A stretch of DNA of 64,000 nucleotides, taken from positions 90,631-154,630 of the forward strand of contig JBBIKW010000011.1 of assembly GCA_037445225.1 (NCBI GenBank), written 5' to 3'. Positions 1-8,236 of the stretch are shown here, one piece after another. The DNA is from M3007 sp037445225. Its GTDB lineage: Bacteria; Bacteroidota; Bacteroidia; Chitinophagales; Saprospiraceae. The notes under the pieces were generated by a model. It saw only the letters and a program-made list of their open reading frames with translations. It was not told the origin of the DNA and made no database searches. Every line of letters starts with the position of its first letter. The stretch's first letter is position 1. The position numbers and the translations under genes are program-made.

Positions 1-989
1 ATATCCTCTCGAGCATTATTTCCGGGGACGGCATCGGCTGAGTCGGCGTGAACCGTATACTTGACCTTGTAAATTCCTGTAGGCAGCTCAGGCGCAAAGC
101 GACTAGGCAGTTCGAAGAAGGAATCTTTGACGGTGTTATCCAACGACGATATGACTAAGCTGTCGGCCCAGATCTCTGAGTCATCCTCTGCAGTGACGGC
201 TGCGCGCAGCACAACGTTGGTCTGTGTCAGCCGGCCGAGGTTGGACAGCCAGGCTCCAAAGCTAAAGGTATCGGTAGCAATTTGCGATGCCGGCTGAGCA
301 AAGCTGGACGCCGGATAGAAGAAATCATCAATGGCTAAGTTATGCGCCGGCGTGGGGTCGGTGTCGTATAGTTTAACATCGTCTAAGTTCCAGAAATACT
401 CCCAGTTGCCTGTCCACTGCCACTGCAGGTATACGGTAGGTTGGTTGGCCGCTACGGCGGAGATATCAATCACCGGGATGGTAGGGTTGTCCGACCAGCG
501 CACCTGCGTCGTGAGGCCCGGGAACACGGTGAAGCTGGTCCAGTTCGTCCCATCGGCACTGACGCGGAGCACGGCTCCTGTCTCTGCACTGACCTCATAC
601 ACGCCGATGTGCGTCTCGAAAGAGATGAACACCTGCGCGCGTCCTGAGCAGTTGATCGGCGCCGAAGTTAACTGCGAAATGTGGCTGGTGGGCAATGCTC
701 CTGAGCGATCGGAGTCCAAAGTCATGAAACCGTTCGCTGCCGTTGAGGCCCGAAAAGGTTCCTGTTGGTTGAGTGGATCGTTAAAGATAGCGGGGCATCC
801 TCCCGTTTGTCCTTTTCCAGGGTTGTCGCACCAGGTCCATAGTACATTTTGGCCAGAGGCATCGGTTGTCGTCCAGCCTGTAGGGAAACCTCCTGCAAAG
901 TCTTGAGTCCAGAAGGGTGTTTGCGCGAAAAGTACTCCTGTGCTCAAAATGAGCGCTAAGAGGGAGCACAGTGTTGAGTGTTGTTTCAT
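1..989 (-). CDS. Secreted protein, 3' end beyond window (partial)
   Basis: The frame is open from an ATG at 989 down to the window edge, so the C-terminus is missing. It starts with a clear signal peptide (MKQHSTLCSLLALIL, then a likely cut after VLFAQ). The mature part is rich in Trp, Asp and Thr, with segments such as FPTGWTTTDASG and WYFNLDD-like blocks (WEYFWNLDDVKLYD) that recall the jelly-roll or MAM-like beta domains of extracellular Bacteroidota proteins. A later part (residues about 240-330) looks like an Ig/CARDB-type beta domain. A type IX sorting domain may lie beyond the edge but cannot be seen. A TACTTTTG box stands about 40 bases upstream. Function unknown; probably an exported surface or secreted protein. 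Confidence 0.75.
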   Translation of the reverse strand, partial: MKQHSTLCSLLALILSTGVLFAQTPFWTQDFAGGFPTGWTTTDASGQNVLWTWCDNPGKGQTGGCPAIFNDPLNQQEPFRASTAANGFMTLDSDRSGALPTSHISQLTSAPINCSGRAQVFISFETHIGVYEVSAETGAVLRVSADGTNWTSFTVFPGLTTQVRWSDNPTIPVIDISAVAANQPTVYLQWQWTGNWEYFWNLDDVKLYDTDPTPAHNLAIDDFFYPASSFAQPASQIATDTFSFGAWLSNLGRLTQTNVVLRAAVTAEDDSEIWADSLVISSLDNTVKDSFFELPSRFAPELPTGIYKVKYTVHADSADAVPGNNARED

Positions 990-1028
990 AGTGTTTGTTA
1001 AAATGTTGGTTGAGAAAAAGTAAGAGGA

Positions 1029-1036
1029 CAAAAGTA
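1029..1036 (-). promoter_or_regulatory. Putative -7 promoter box of the secreted protein
   Basis: On the minus strand this reads TACTTTTG, an exact match to the Bacteroidota -7 consensus TAnnTTTG, about 40 bases before the ATG at 989. No convincing -33 element was identified. Confidence 0.5.
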
Positions 1037-1120
1037 CAGATTTTCGAGCCTCTATCTACAAAAAGTCGTTCAAAGACGCCAAACCGGGCCCGCAAGACCA
1101 AGAATAAAGTATTTACCATC

Positions 1121-2650
1121 TCAGAGTTCGAACTTGATGCCCTGGGCCAGAGGTACTGAGTCGGAGAAATTGATGGTATTTGTTTGGCGGCGCATGTACG
1201 CTTTCCAAGCGTCGGAGCCCGACTCGCGTCCGCCGCCTGTCTCCTTTTCCCCGCCAAAGGCACCGCCAATTTCAGCCCCGGAAGTGCCGATGTTGACGTT
1301 GGCAATGCCGCAATCGGAGCCTGAAGCCGACAAGAATAGCTCGGCTTCGCGCAAGTCATTGGTCATGATCGCCGACGAGAGGCCCTGTGGGACGCTGTTT
1401 TGGAGGGCAATGGCTTCTTCGATAGTGCGATAGCGGATAAGATAGAGGATAGGGGCGAAGGTCTCGCGCTGCACGATGTCCCAGTGATTTTCCACCTCGG
1501 CAATGCAGGGCTTCACGTAGCAGCCGCTTTCGAAGCCTGGGCCGGAAAGCACGCCGCCCTCTACGACCATTTTTCCGCCCGCCTTTCGAATTTCCTCCAG
1601 TGCGCTCAAATAAGTTTCTACGGCAGCCCGATCGATAAGCGGGCCGACGTGTACCGACGGGTCGAGCGGATTGCCGATGCGCAGTTGAGCATACGCCTTC
1701 ACCAAAGCGTCTTTCACCGTGTCGTAGATGCTCTCGTGCACGATGAGGCGGCGCGTAGTGGTGCAGCGCTGTCCCGCCGTCCCTACGGCTCCAAAGACTG
1801 CTCCGATCAGCACGACTTTCAGGTCGGCCGAGGGCGTGATGATGATGGCGTTATTACCCCCCAGCTCCAGTAGGCTGCGCCCTAAGCGTTCGGCTACGAC
1901 GCGGCCTACCGCGCGCCCCATGCGCGTACTGCCGGTGGCGCTGATGAGCGGCACGCGCCGATCGCGGGTGAGAAATTCTCCCACTCGGTAGTCGCCGTTG
2001 ATGAGGCAGGAAATGCCCTCCGGTAAGTTGTTGGCTCTGAGTACCTTTTGAAACAAGTGCTGGCAGGCAATAGCACATAAGGGAGTCTTTTCCGAAGGCT
2101 TCCAAATGCAGACGTCTCCGCAAACCCAAGCGATGCAAGCATTCCACGACCACACAGCCACGGGAAAATTAAACGCCGTGATAATGCCCACCGGGCCCAA
2201 GGGATGCCATTGCTCGTACATGCGATGGCGCGGGCGCTCGCTGTGCATAGTAAGGCCGTACAACTGCCGAGAGAGGCCCACGGCAAAGTCGCAGATGTCG
2301 ATCATTTCCTGTACTTCGCCCCAGCCTTCCTGAAGGCTCTTGCCCATCTCATAAGACACCAATCGCCCCAAAGGATCCTTATACTGCCGCAATATTTCGC
2401 CAAACTGGCGCACGATCTCGCCGCGACGCGGCGCCGGCACTTCGCGCCAATAGCGAAAGGCCTCTTGAGCCGAGGCAATGACTTGTTCATATTGCTCGAG
2501 GATGGTGATAGTAACCCTACCGATAAGGGTACCGTCTACGGGCGAATAGCTAGCCAAGCTGCGCGCACTTCCTTTTACTTCGTTTAGTCCGGTCCAGGTG
2601 CCGGGATTGTGGGTGCGCAGGCCCAACTGTCGAAGAAATTTTTTTTCCAT
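1121..2650 (-). CDS. Aldehyde dehydrogenase, ALDH7 (alpha-aminoadipic semialdehyde dehydrogenase) type
   Basis: A NAD(P)-dependent aldehyde dehydrogenase of 509 residues. The catalytic cysteine lies in GTAGQRCTTTRR and the general-base glutamate in LELGGNNAI; the spacing and the QRCTTTRRL signature are typical of ALDH7 (antiquitin), which oxidises alpha-aminoadipic semialdehyde in lysine breakdown, and 509-511 residues is the usual length for that family. The frame extends to 2722, but I chose the ATG at 2650 (MEKKFLRQLGL) because it fits the family N-terminus and because a promoter -7 box sits at 2720-2727, which would place the longer start inside the promoter. No lysine-catabolism neighbour is present, so the physiological substrate is inferred from family only. 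Confidence 0.9.
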   Translation of the reverse strand: MEKKFLRQLGLRTHNPGTWTGLNEVKGSARSLASYSPVDGTLIGRVTITILEQYEQVIASAQEAFRYWREVPAPRRGEIVRQFGEILRQYKDPLGRLVSYEMGKSLQEGWGEVQEMIDICDFAVGLSRQLYGLTMHSERPRHRMYEQWHPLGPVGIITAFNFPVAVWSWNACIAWVCGDVCIWKPSEKTPLCAIACQHLFQKVLRANNLPEGISCLINGDYRVGEFLTRDRRVPLISATGSTRMGRAVGRVVAERLGRSLLELGGNNAIIITPSADLKVVLIGAVFGAVGTAGQRCTTTRRLIVHESIYDTVKDALVKAYAQLRIGNPLDPSVHVGPLIDRAAVETYLSALEEIRKAGGKMVVEGGVLSGPGFESGCYVKPCIAEVENHWDIVQRETFAPILYLIRYRTIEEAIALQNSVPQGLSSAIMTNDLREAELFLSASGSDCGIANVNIGTSGAEIGGAFGGEKETGGGRESGSDAWKAYMRRQTNTINFSDSVPLAQGIKFEL

Positions 2651-2719
2651 ACGTACTTGCTTAGAAAACACCCGCAGCGATCGGGCGTTATGTGTGTCAA
2701 CATCTATAAAAAAGCGGAG

Positions 2720-2727
2720 CAAAAGTA
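2720..2727 (-). promoter_or_regulatory. Putative -7 promoter box of the aldehyde dehydrogenase
   Basis: TACTTTTG on the minus strand, exact match to TAnnTTTG. It is about 70 bases upstream of the chosen ATG at 2650 and lies back to back with the plus-strand box at 2791, so the two genes appear to be divergently transcribed from one 180-base intergenic region. Confidence 0.5.
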
Positions 2728-2790
2728 ACGGCTACATCCTAACACGAGATATTAAGGCCTATTTTCTATGCTTGTTCGCCTTGGTGGCCT

Positions 2791-2798
2791 TACTTTTG
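2791..2798 (+). promoter_or_regulatory. Putative -7 promoter box of the metallophosphatase
   Basis: TACTTTTG, exact TAnnTTTG match, with a TTG at 2772-2774 about 16 bases upstream as a possible -33 element. The transcript would start near 2805, favouring the ATG at 2833 over the TTG at 2806. Confidence 0.5.
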
Positions 2799-2832
2799 CC
2801 GTTCATTGCATAACGCGAACACATTGCTGCTC

Positions 2833-3978
2833 ATGGTATTGCGTCCAATAACGGGTGTTTTCTTCTTTGGCGTGGTGGGCTTTCTGTTGGCCCAGCCTCC
2901 GATGACAGATGGGTCTAAAGCGGATGCCGATGGTCCACACGTGTTTCACCGCGAAGGTGCTATCATTGTTCGCAGCCTTCAGCGTACCTCTACTGCGCCT
3001 GCGCTGAGCGAACAGCGCTATGGGCGCCGCGAGGAAGTGTGGCTCACCTGCCGCCTGCCCCAAAGCAGCGACGGGTTTTCGTTTCCCCTCCAACCGCAAC
3101 TCCTCCCAGCGCCCTGTACTTATGCGCCAGCGGAACGCATCTTCGTCATCTCCGACATTGAGGGCAACTTTGAAGCGTTCAAGCGGTTGCTGCAAGCCGA
3201 AAGAGTAGTAGATGCGCAGCTTCGGTGGACGTATGGCACCGGCCACCTCGTGCTGTTGGGCGATTTTGTTGACCGAGGGCTCAACGTTACCGAAGTACTC
3301 TGGCTTATCTACAAGCTCGAGCAAGAAGCGCTACAGGCGGGCGGGCGAGTGCATTATATCTTGGGCAATCACGAAGCCATGAATTTATGTGGCGACCACC
3401 GATACGTGCGCAACAAATACGCCGAGAACGCCCAGCTCCTTGGCGAGCAGTATCCTAAGTGGTTTGACCAAGACAGCGAGCTGGGGCGATGGCTACGCAC
3501 TAAAAACGTGGTCGTACGCATTGGCGATTACGTCTTTTGTCATGGCGGTATCAGCCCAGAAGTCGCTGCGGCTGGACATGCCTTAGAGGCGCTCAATGAG
3601 GCAGGGCGCCGCTTTTTAGGAGTTCCGTTCGAGCGTATTTCCGATCCCGTAGCTACGGCTGTCTTCGACCGTGAGCGCGGCTTACTGTGGTATCGCGCTG
3701 CTGCCCGCGGAAAACTCACTCCTTCGGAGTTGGAGCGCGTTCTCGACTATGCAGGGGCTCGAGTGATGGTGGTCGGGCATACGCTGATGCCGGAAGTGAC
3801 CGCGCTCTATGGTGGGCGTCTGCTGTGTGCCGACGTACTCCACGAGGAGGGCCTGCGCACGGGAAGCTTGCATACGCTCCTTATCGACCACGGCGTTCCG
3901 TATCGGCGCTATGCCGATGGGCGGCGCGAGCGGCTCTCCTCTACCCCGCCACTGTTGCAGGCACGCAGCGGCCAATAG
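2833..3978 (+). CDS. Secreted PPP-type metallophosphatase
   Basis: A calcineurin-like phosphoesterase of 381 residues with an N-terminal hydrophobic export signal (ITGVFFFGVVGFLLAQ). The metal-binding motifs of the PPP superfamily appear in order: SDIEGNF (about residue 107), GDFVDRG (about 142), GNHE (about 177), HGG (about 236) and VGHT (about 313). The first motif has Glu where classical PPP enzymes have His (GDxHG); this variant also occurs, to my knowledge, in bacterial members. The substrate is unknown: it could be a phosphoprotein or a small phosphoester, most likely in the periplasm. An in-frame TTG at 2806 is an alternative start. The gene ends 15 bases before xseA, so the two may be cotranscribed. 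Confidence 0.85.
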   Translation: MVLRPITGVFFFGVVGFLLAQPPMTDGSKADADGPHVFHREGAIIVRSLQRTSTAPALSEQRYGRREEVWLTCRLPQSSDGFSFPLQPQLLPAPCTYAPAERIFVISDIEGNFEAFKRLLQAERVVDAQLRWTYGTGHLVLLGDFVDRGLNVTEVLWLIYKLEQEALQAGGRVHYILGNHEAMNLCGDHRYVRNKYAENAQLLGEQYPKWFDQDSELGRWLRTKNVVVRIGDYVFCHGGISPEVAAAGHALEALNEAGRRFLGVPFERISDPVATAVFDRERGLLWYRAAARGKLTPSELERVLDYAGARVMVVGHTLMPEVTALYGGRLLCADVLHEEGLRTGSLHTLLIDHGVPYRRYADGRRERLSSTPPLLQARSGQ

Positions 3979-3993
3979 CTTCCCTCCTGAGCC

Positions 3994-5229
3994 ATGACTA
4001 CTTACAGCTTACTGGAGTTAAACACCTTTTTGCGCCAGGCTATCGCGCTAAACTTCCCCGAGCCCTTATGGGTCACTGCGGAGATTGCTCAGGTGAGCGA
4101 GGTGCGAGGGCATCTGTTTTTAGAATTGGTGCAGAAGAGTGATGCGAGCGAGGGCGCCATTGCAGCGCAGATGTCTGCTGTGCTGTGGCAACCTCAGTAC
4201 CGCCAGCTAAGCCGAAGGGCAGGTGAGCGTCTTGCCAACGTGCTGTGTGAGGGTCGCGAGGTCTGCCTCGAAGTGCGCGTCGACTTTCACGAGCGCTACG
4301 GTTTAAAGCTCTTCGTGTTGAACGTGGATTCGGCATACACGATAGGTCGCTTAGCATTGCAGCGGCAACACGCCCTAAAAGTGTTGCGCGAGGAAGGGCT
4401 GCTGATGCGCAATCGTTCGCTCCCTCTTCCTCAAGTGCTGCAGCGCATAGCTGTCATCTCTTCGGAAGGCGCTGTCGGGCTGCAGGATTTTCAAGAGCAC
4501 CTCCGCCAGAACCCGTTCGGCTTTGCCTTTTACTGCCAGCTGTTCCCTACGGCTGTCCAGGGCGACTCTTTGGAGAAAGAGTTTTTGCAAGCCCTCGAGC
4601 GAGTGGCGGCCCAAGCCGAGGACTTCGACTGTGCCGTGGTGTTGCGCGGCGGCGGAGCACGGCTCGACCTGAGCGGTTTCGACACATTGGCGGTCTGTCG
4701 AGCAGCAGCGCAACTGCCGCTTCCTCTGCTGACGGGCATCGGCCACGAGACCGATGAGACCGTGCTCGACCAGGTGGCTTATGCCGCCTTGAAGACGCCT
4801 ACTGCCTTAGCCGACTTCATACTGCAACGCAACCTCTTCTTTGAGGGCGACTTGCTGGAGCTAGGTGCCGCTGTGCGTACCCACACGCAGCACCATCTTC
4901 GCCAACACTATCTCGCCCTTACGCACAGCGAAGCCGCTGCTCAATGGGCAGCGCGCGCCCGCTTGCGAGGAGCACGCCAGCAAGTGAGCGCCGCAGCAGA
5001 AGCTGTCTTTGCTTTAGCCCAACAAACCACGCGCAGCGCAAGCGAACGGTTGCAACGCGCTGAAGCACTGTGCTCTGCGCTGCATCCGGAAGCTACCCTC
5101 CGCCGCGGCTTCAGCTTAACGCTCAAAGATGGCCGAGTGGTGACTTCTGTGAAAGCGGTGCAACCTGGCGACATCCTCCAAACGCGCCTCCAAGACGGCA
5201 CCTTCTGCATGCGCGCCAGCGATAGCTAA
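3994..5229 (+). CDS. xseA: Exodeoxyribonuclease VII large subunit
   Basis: Large subunit of exonuclease VII, which degrades single-stranded DNA bidirectionally. The 411-residue protein has the N-terminal OB-fold (YSLLELNTFLRQAI ... PLWVTAEIAQV), the central catalytic domain (RIAVISSEGAVGLQDFQ, VVLRGGGARLDLSGFD, TGIGHETDETVLDQVA) and a helical C-terminal region that would form the long coiled coil. It ends with the usual RGFSLTLKDGRVVTS segment. Length is normal. The small subunit xseB is not adjacent in this window, which is not uncommon in the phylum. Confidence 0.95.
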   Translation: MTTYSLLELNTFLRQAIALNFPEPLWVTAEIAQVSEVRGHLFLELVQKSDASEGAIAAQMSAVLWQPQYRQLSRRAGERLANVLCEGREVCLEVRVDFHERYGLKLFVLNVDSAYTIGRLALQRQHALKVLREEGLLMRNRSLPLPQVLQRIAVISSEGAVGLQDFQEHLRQNPFGFAFYCQLFPTAVQGDSLEKEFLQALERVAAQAEDFDCAVVLRGGGARLDLSGFDTLAVCRAAAQLPLPLLTGIGHETDETVLDQVAYAALKTPTALADFILQRNLFFEGDLLELGAAVRTHTQHHLRQHYLALTHSEAAAQWAARARLRGARQQVSAAAEAVFALAQQTTRSASERLQRAEALCSALHPEATLRRGFSLTLKDGRVVTSVKAVQPGDILQTRLQDGTFCMRASDS

Positions 5230-5251
5230 AACGCGTTTTTCCCAACCGCAC

Positions 5252-5259
5252 TACCTTTG
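5252..5259 (+). promoter_or_regulatory. Putative -7 promoter box of the DUF1599 / DoxX operon
   Basis: TACCTTTG, exact TAnnTTTG match, 38 bases before the ATG at 5297. It lies just after the xseA stop and would start a separate transcript. Confidence 0.45.
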
Positions 5260-5296
5260 CCCTCGATCGCAGAAGGGCCTGTCGCTCACATAACCT

Positions 5297-5857
5297 ATGC
5301 CAAACACAGAAGAGCAGTTCCGTACAGTGGTTGCCCAATGCCGCGCACTCTTTTTGCAAAAAATGCGCGACTACGGAACGTCGTGGCGCATCCTACGCCC
5401 CTGTAGCATTACCGACCAAATCTACATCAAGGCGTTGCGCATCCGCAACATCGAGCAAAGCGGCCAACAAGCAGTAAGCGATAGCGTAGAAAGCGAATTT
5501 ATGGGCATCGTAAACTACTGCGTCATTGCCCTTATCCAACTCCAGCTGCCCGACGAAGCGCCGCTCCATTTAGACGAAAACCGTGTCCAACAGCTCTACG
5601 ACAAACATATCGAAGAAAACCTGAGCCTGCTGTGCGCCAAAAACCGCGACTATGCAGAAGCCTGGCGCCTCATGCGCATCAGCAGCATGACGGATCTCAT
5701 CCTTCAAAAAATCATGCGCATCAAGCAAATAGAAGACAATTCTGGGCATGTTCTCGCCTCAGAGGGCGTCGAGAGCCATTACCGCGATATCCTAAACTAC
5801 GCCGTCTTCGCCCTCATTCGAATCGAGGAGAACAGCCATCATTGCTCACAAAAATAG
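5297..5857 (+). CDS. DUF1599 protein with two tandem copies of the domain
   Basis: A 186-residue protein recognisable as a Bacteroidota DUF1599 member. It contains two clearly homologous halves: residues about 15-80 (KMRDYGTSWRILRPCSITDQ ... ESEFMGIVNYCVIALIQ) and about 108-180 (KNRDYAEAWRLMRISSMTDL ... ESHYRDILNYAVFALIR). Each half carries a K-x-RDY, a W-R-x-(L/M)-R and an N-Y-C/A-V pattern, which suggests a symmetrical ligand or nucleotide pocket; the function is not established to my knowledge. It is followed after 10 bases by the DoxX-type membrane protein, a gene pairing I recall as common in the phylum. Confidence 0.8.
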   Translation: MPNTEEQFRTVVAQCRALFLQKMRDYGTSWRILRPCSITDQIYIKALRIRNIEQSGQQAVSDSVESEFMGIVNYCVIALIQLQLPDEAPLHLDENRVQQLYDKHIEENLSLLCAKNRDYAEAWRLMRISSMTDLILQKIMRIKQIEDNSGHVLASEGVESHYRDILNYAVFALIRIEENSHHCSQK

Positions 5858-5867
5858 TTTCTTAAGC

Positions 5868-7388
5868 ATGACTTCACTGAGTACCCTTGTCATTGGCTTT
5901 GCCCTTTCCGCTGCTGTTCTCACAGCGCTCACTCACCGACTCCGCCTCACGCGGAACGTACTGTTCAGCTTTTTGCAATACTTCTGTGGCTTGTGGTTCC
6001 TCTTTTCAGGAGCAGTGAAGGCCGTCGACCCCATAGGCACTGCCTATAAGATGGAAGACTACTTTGCCGCTTTTGAAAGCACCTTTGGTGGCCTGCAGAA
6101 CGCCTTCAGCCGATTAGCACCGCTCTTCCCTACCCTTTCCCAATACAGCATCGGCTTTTCCATCTTCATGATCGCCGTAGAGCTAGTATTAGGTCTGATG
6201 TTGGTCTTGGGCTATCAACGGCGTCTGACGGCTTGGCTCTTCTTCCTGGTGCTGCTGTTTTTTACGTTTTTGACGGGGTTCACGTACCTGACGGGGTTTG
6301 TACCAGTAGAGGCGAACTTTTTCGATTTCTCTCGCTGGGGGCCCTACGTGAAGACGCAGATGCGGGTTACCGATTGTGGCTGCTTTGGCGACTTTATCAA
6401 GCTCGACCCTAAGGTGTCCTTTTTCAAAGACGTGGCGCTGTTGGTTCCTGCCCTCATCTTCTTGGTACGTAGCCATCAGATGCACCAAATCTTCACTTTG
6501 CGCGGGCGCCGCGTGTTGACGGGCGTAACAGCACTTTTTTCAGCCGTCTTCTGTTGGTACAGCGCCTATTACAACCTCCCTGTGGTGGATTTTCGCCCGT
6601 TCAAAGTGGGTTCCAACATCCGTGAGCGCAAGGCTTTGGAGGAGAAGGCTCGCGCCAACGTCGAAATCATCGGTTGGGTCATGGAAAATACTCGGACCGA
6701 TGAAGTAAAAAAGGTCATGATCCCCATGTCGCGCTACAAGGAGCTCGTAGAGCAGTACCCGAAAAGCGCCGGTTGGAAGGTTAAAGACCAAATTAAAACC
6801 GAACCTTTCATTGAAGTGGACGGCAAGCGCGTGGAAGTGCAAGAGACGAAGGTGAGCGATTTTCTCATCGAAGGTATGGAGGGTGACGTTACCGAAGAGC
6901 TTTTGCAAGAGCCGGGCTACTCGCTCATGATTGTAGCCTACAAGCTATACGGCAAAGAGGTGGTTGAAACCGTTGTCGTGCAAGATACGGTTTGGGCTTA
7001 CGACACGCTGCGCATCCGGCGCGACTCGATCGCCGTGCAGCCGCGGGTAGTAGAGGTGGTTCCGCGAAAGGAAGCGCGCAAAACATTTGTGCCTGAAGCG
7101 TGGTATGGCGACGTATTTCGAAAGCAACTCAATCCCTTGGCAGAAGCCGCTCGAAAGGCGGGCTGGAAGGTATATGCGGTAAACGCGTTCCAAGATACCG
7201 AAATGGCCGAGGGCTTCCGCCAAAGTGTAGGGGCGACCTACCCTTTTTACCACGCCGACGACAAGCTGCTCAAGACGATTATTCGCTCTAATCCCGGCGC
7301 AGTGATTTGGCGCGACGGCACGGTGGTGGGCATGTACCATTGGCGCCATCTGCCTACGGCGGAAGCCCTGTTGGCGCGGTTTAAATAG
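5868..7388 (+). CDS. BT_3928-type DoxX/MauE-like membrane protein
   Basis: A 506-residue protein with four or more membrane helices in its first 230 residues, containing LWFLFSGAVKAVDPIGTAYK, a DoxX-like segment, and the cysteine motif DCGCFGDF near residue 170, reminiscent of MauE/DoxX proteins linked to thiol redox chemistry. The C-terminal 260 residues are soluble and include a late thioredoxin-like stretch (GATYPFYHADD ... NPGAVIWRDGTVVGMYHWRHLP). It is probably an inner-membrane redox-associated protein; the exact role is unknown. It follows the DUF1599 gene closely and is followed after 12 bases by the TIR-like gene, so all three may share a transcript. Confidence 0.8.
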   Translation: MTSLSTLVIGFALSAAVLTALTHRLRLTRNVLFSFLQYFCGLWFLFSGAVKAVDPIGTAYKMEDYFAAFESTFGGLQNAFSRLAPLFPTLSQYSIGFSIFMIAVELVLGLMLVLGYQRRLTAWLFFLVLLFFTFLTGFTYLTGFVPVEANFFDFSRWGPYVKTQMRVTDCGCFGDFIKLDPKVSFFKDVALLVPALIFLVRSHQMHQIFTLRGRRVLTGVTALFSAVFCWYSAYYNLPVVDFRPFKVGSNIRERKALEEKARANVEIIGWVMENTRTDEVKKVMIPMSRYKELVEQYPKSAGWKVKDQIKTEPFIEVDGKRVEVQETKVSDFLIEGMEGDVTEELLQEPGYSLMIVAYKLYGKEVVETVVVQDTVWAYDTLRIRRDSIAVQPRVVEVVPRKEARKTFVPEAWYGDVFRKQLNPLAEAARKAGWKVYAVNAFQDTEMAEGFRQSVGATYPFYHADDKLLKTIIRSNPGAVIWRDGTVVGMYHWRHLPTAEALLARFK

Positions 7389-7400
7389 GCAATATGAGCC

Positions 7401-8201
7401 ATGTTGCGCGCATATCTCTCCTATACCCCTGCCGATAAGGAATATTTAAAGGCGTTGGTGCGCTGGCTTAGGCCACTGGAGCAAAAATACGCGTTGCACG
7501 TTTGGCATGCGCCGCTTCCCCCACCTGGAACGACGGCAGTATATCCTTGGGAGGAGGCAACGTTTCAGCTAGAGCAGGCCCATCTCTACCTTTTTCTGAC
7601 CTCTACCAAAAGCATTCGGGTAGAACACATCCAGAAAGAGGAGATTCCGCGCGCACTAAAGCGTCAAACGGAGTTGGGAAAAGCCTTGGTGCGGCTGTAC
7701 CGCATTCCCCTATATGGGTCGGAAAGTACGAAGGCTTTAGACCGTATACCCATCTTAGGAGCAGCTTATCGGATAGACGACTGGAAAAACGACCGACTGG
7801 GCTACGAGTTTTTGACTAAAGCCATTGAAGAAGAAGTGCGCCAGCTGCTTCGCGAGTGGCAGGAAGAGGCTTTTCGCACCCAAAAAAGCTTAATGGCATC
7901 GAGCGATGTCAGCGGCCCAGCGGTTCCACAGCGGTTGCGCCCCATTCCAGGTTGGTTGAGCGCAGCCTTTCTATTTGCTATTCTTTACATAGTCACCAGC
8001 ATCTACTTCGAGCAGTGTGCACCGCGCCGCTACGATGGGTTGCCTCCAAATGTATCTGTTCCCTTTTCGCCGTCGCCCGAAGAGTACCGAAGAGAAAATC
8101 CACAAGATAACCCTACCCCCGTAAGGATCCGCTTAGACACCTCGCAGAGCGAAGAATTTTGGCCGGGGCTACCGTTCTCCGTACCTTCGCCCTCCGATTG
8201 A
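7401..8201 (+). CDS. TIR-like domain protein with C-terminal membrane anchor
   Basis: A 266-residue protein. Residues 1-150 resemble a TIR domain: AYLSYTPADKEYLKALVRWL at the first strand and helix, HVWHAPLPPPGT at the BB-loop position, LYLFLTSTKSIR as the central strand, and a Glu-rich helix start (HIQKEEIPRAL) where catalytic TIR NADases place their glutamate. A single membrane helix (GWLSAAFLFAILYIVTSIYF, about 184-203) follows, then a Pro/Ser-rich tail of about 60 residues. TIR proteins in bacteria act as NAD-consuming effectors or as scaffolds; no defence partner gene is adjacent here, so an NADase or defence role is inference. It appears to be the last gene of the DUF1599-DoxX transcript. 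Confidence 0.65.
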   Translation: MLRAYLSYTPADKEYLKALVRWLRPLEQKYALHVWHAPLPPPGTTAVYPWEEATFQLEQAHLYLFLTSTKSIRVEHIQKEEIPRALKRQTELGKALVRLYRIPLYGSESTKALDRIPILGAAYRIDDWKNDRLGYEFLTKAIEEEVRQLLREWQEEAFRTQKSLMASSDVSGPAVPQRLRPIPGWLSAAFLFAILYIVTSIYFEQCAPRRYDGLPPNVSVPFSPSPEEYRRENPQDNPTPVRIRLDTSQSEEFWPGLPFSVPSPSD

Positions 8202-8236
8202 AAAGATAGCCTTTTAAGCGTTGAGGATTTCTGCAC

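Noticed and set aside
7401..8201. A complete TIR-based defence system such as Thoeris
   Set aside because: No SLOG/ThsA, STING, SAVED or Argonaute partner gene is adjacent, so only the TIR-like domain is reported.
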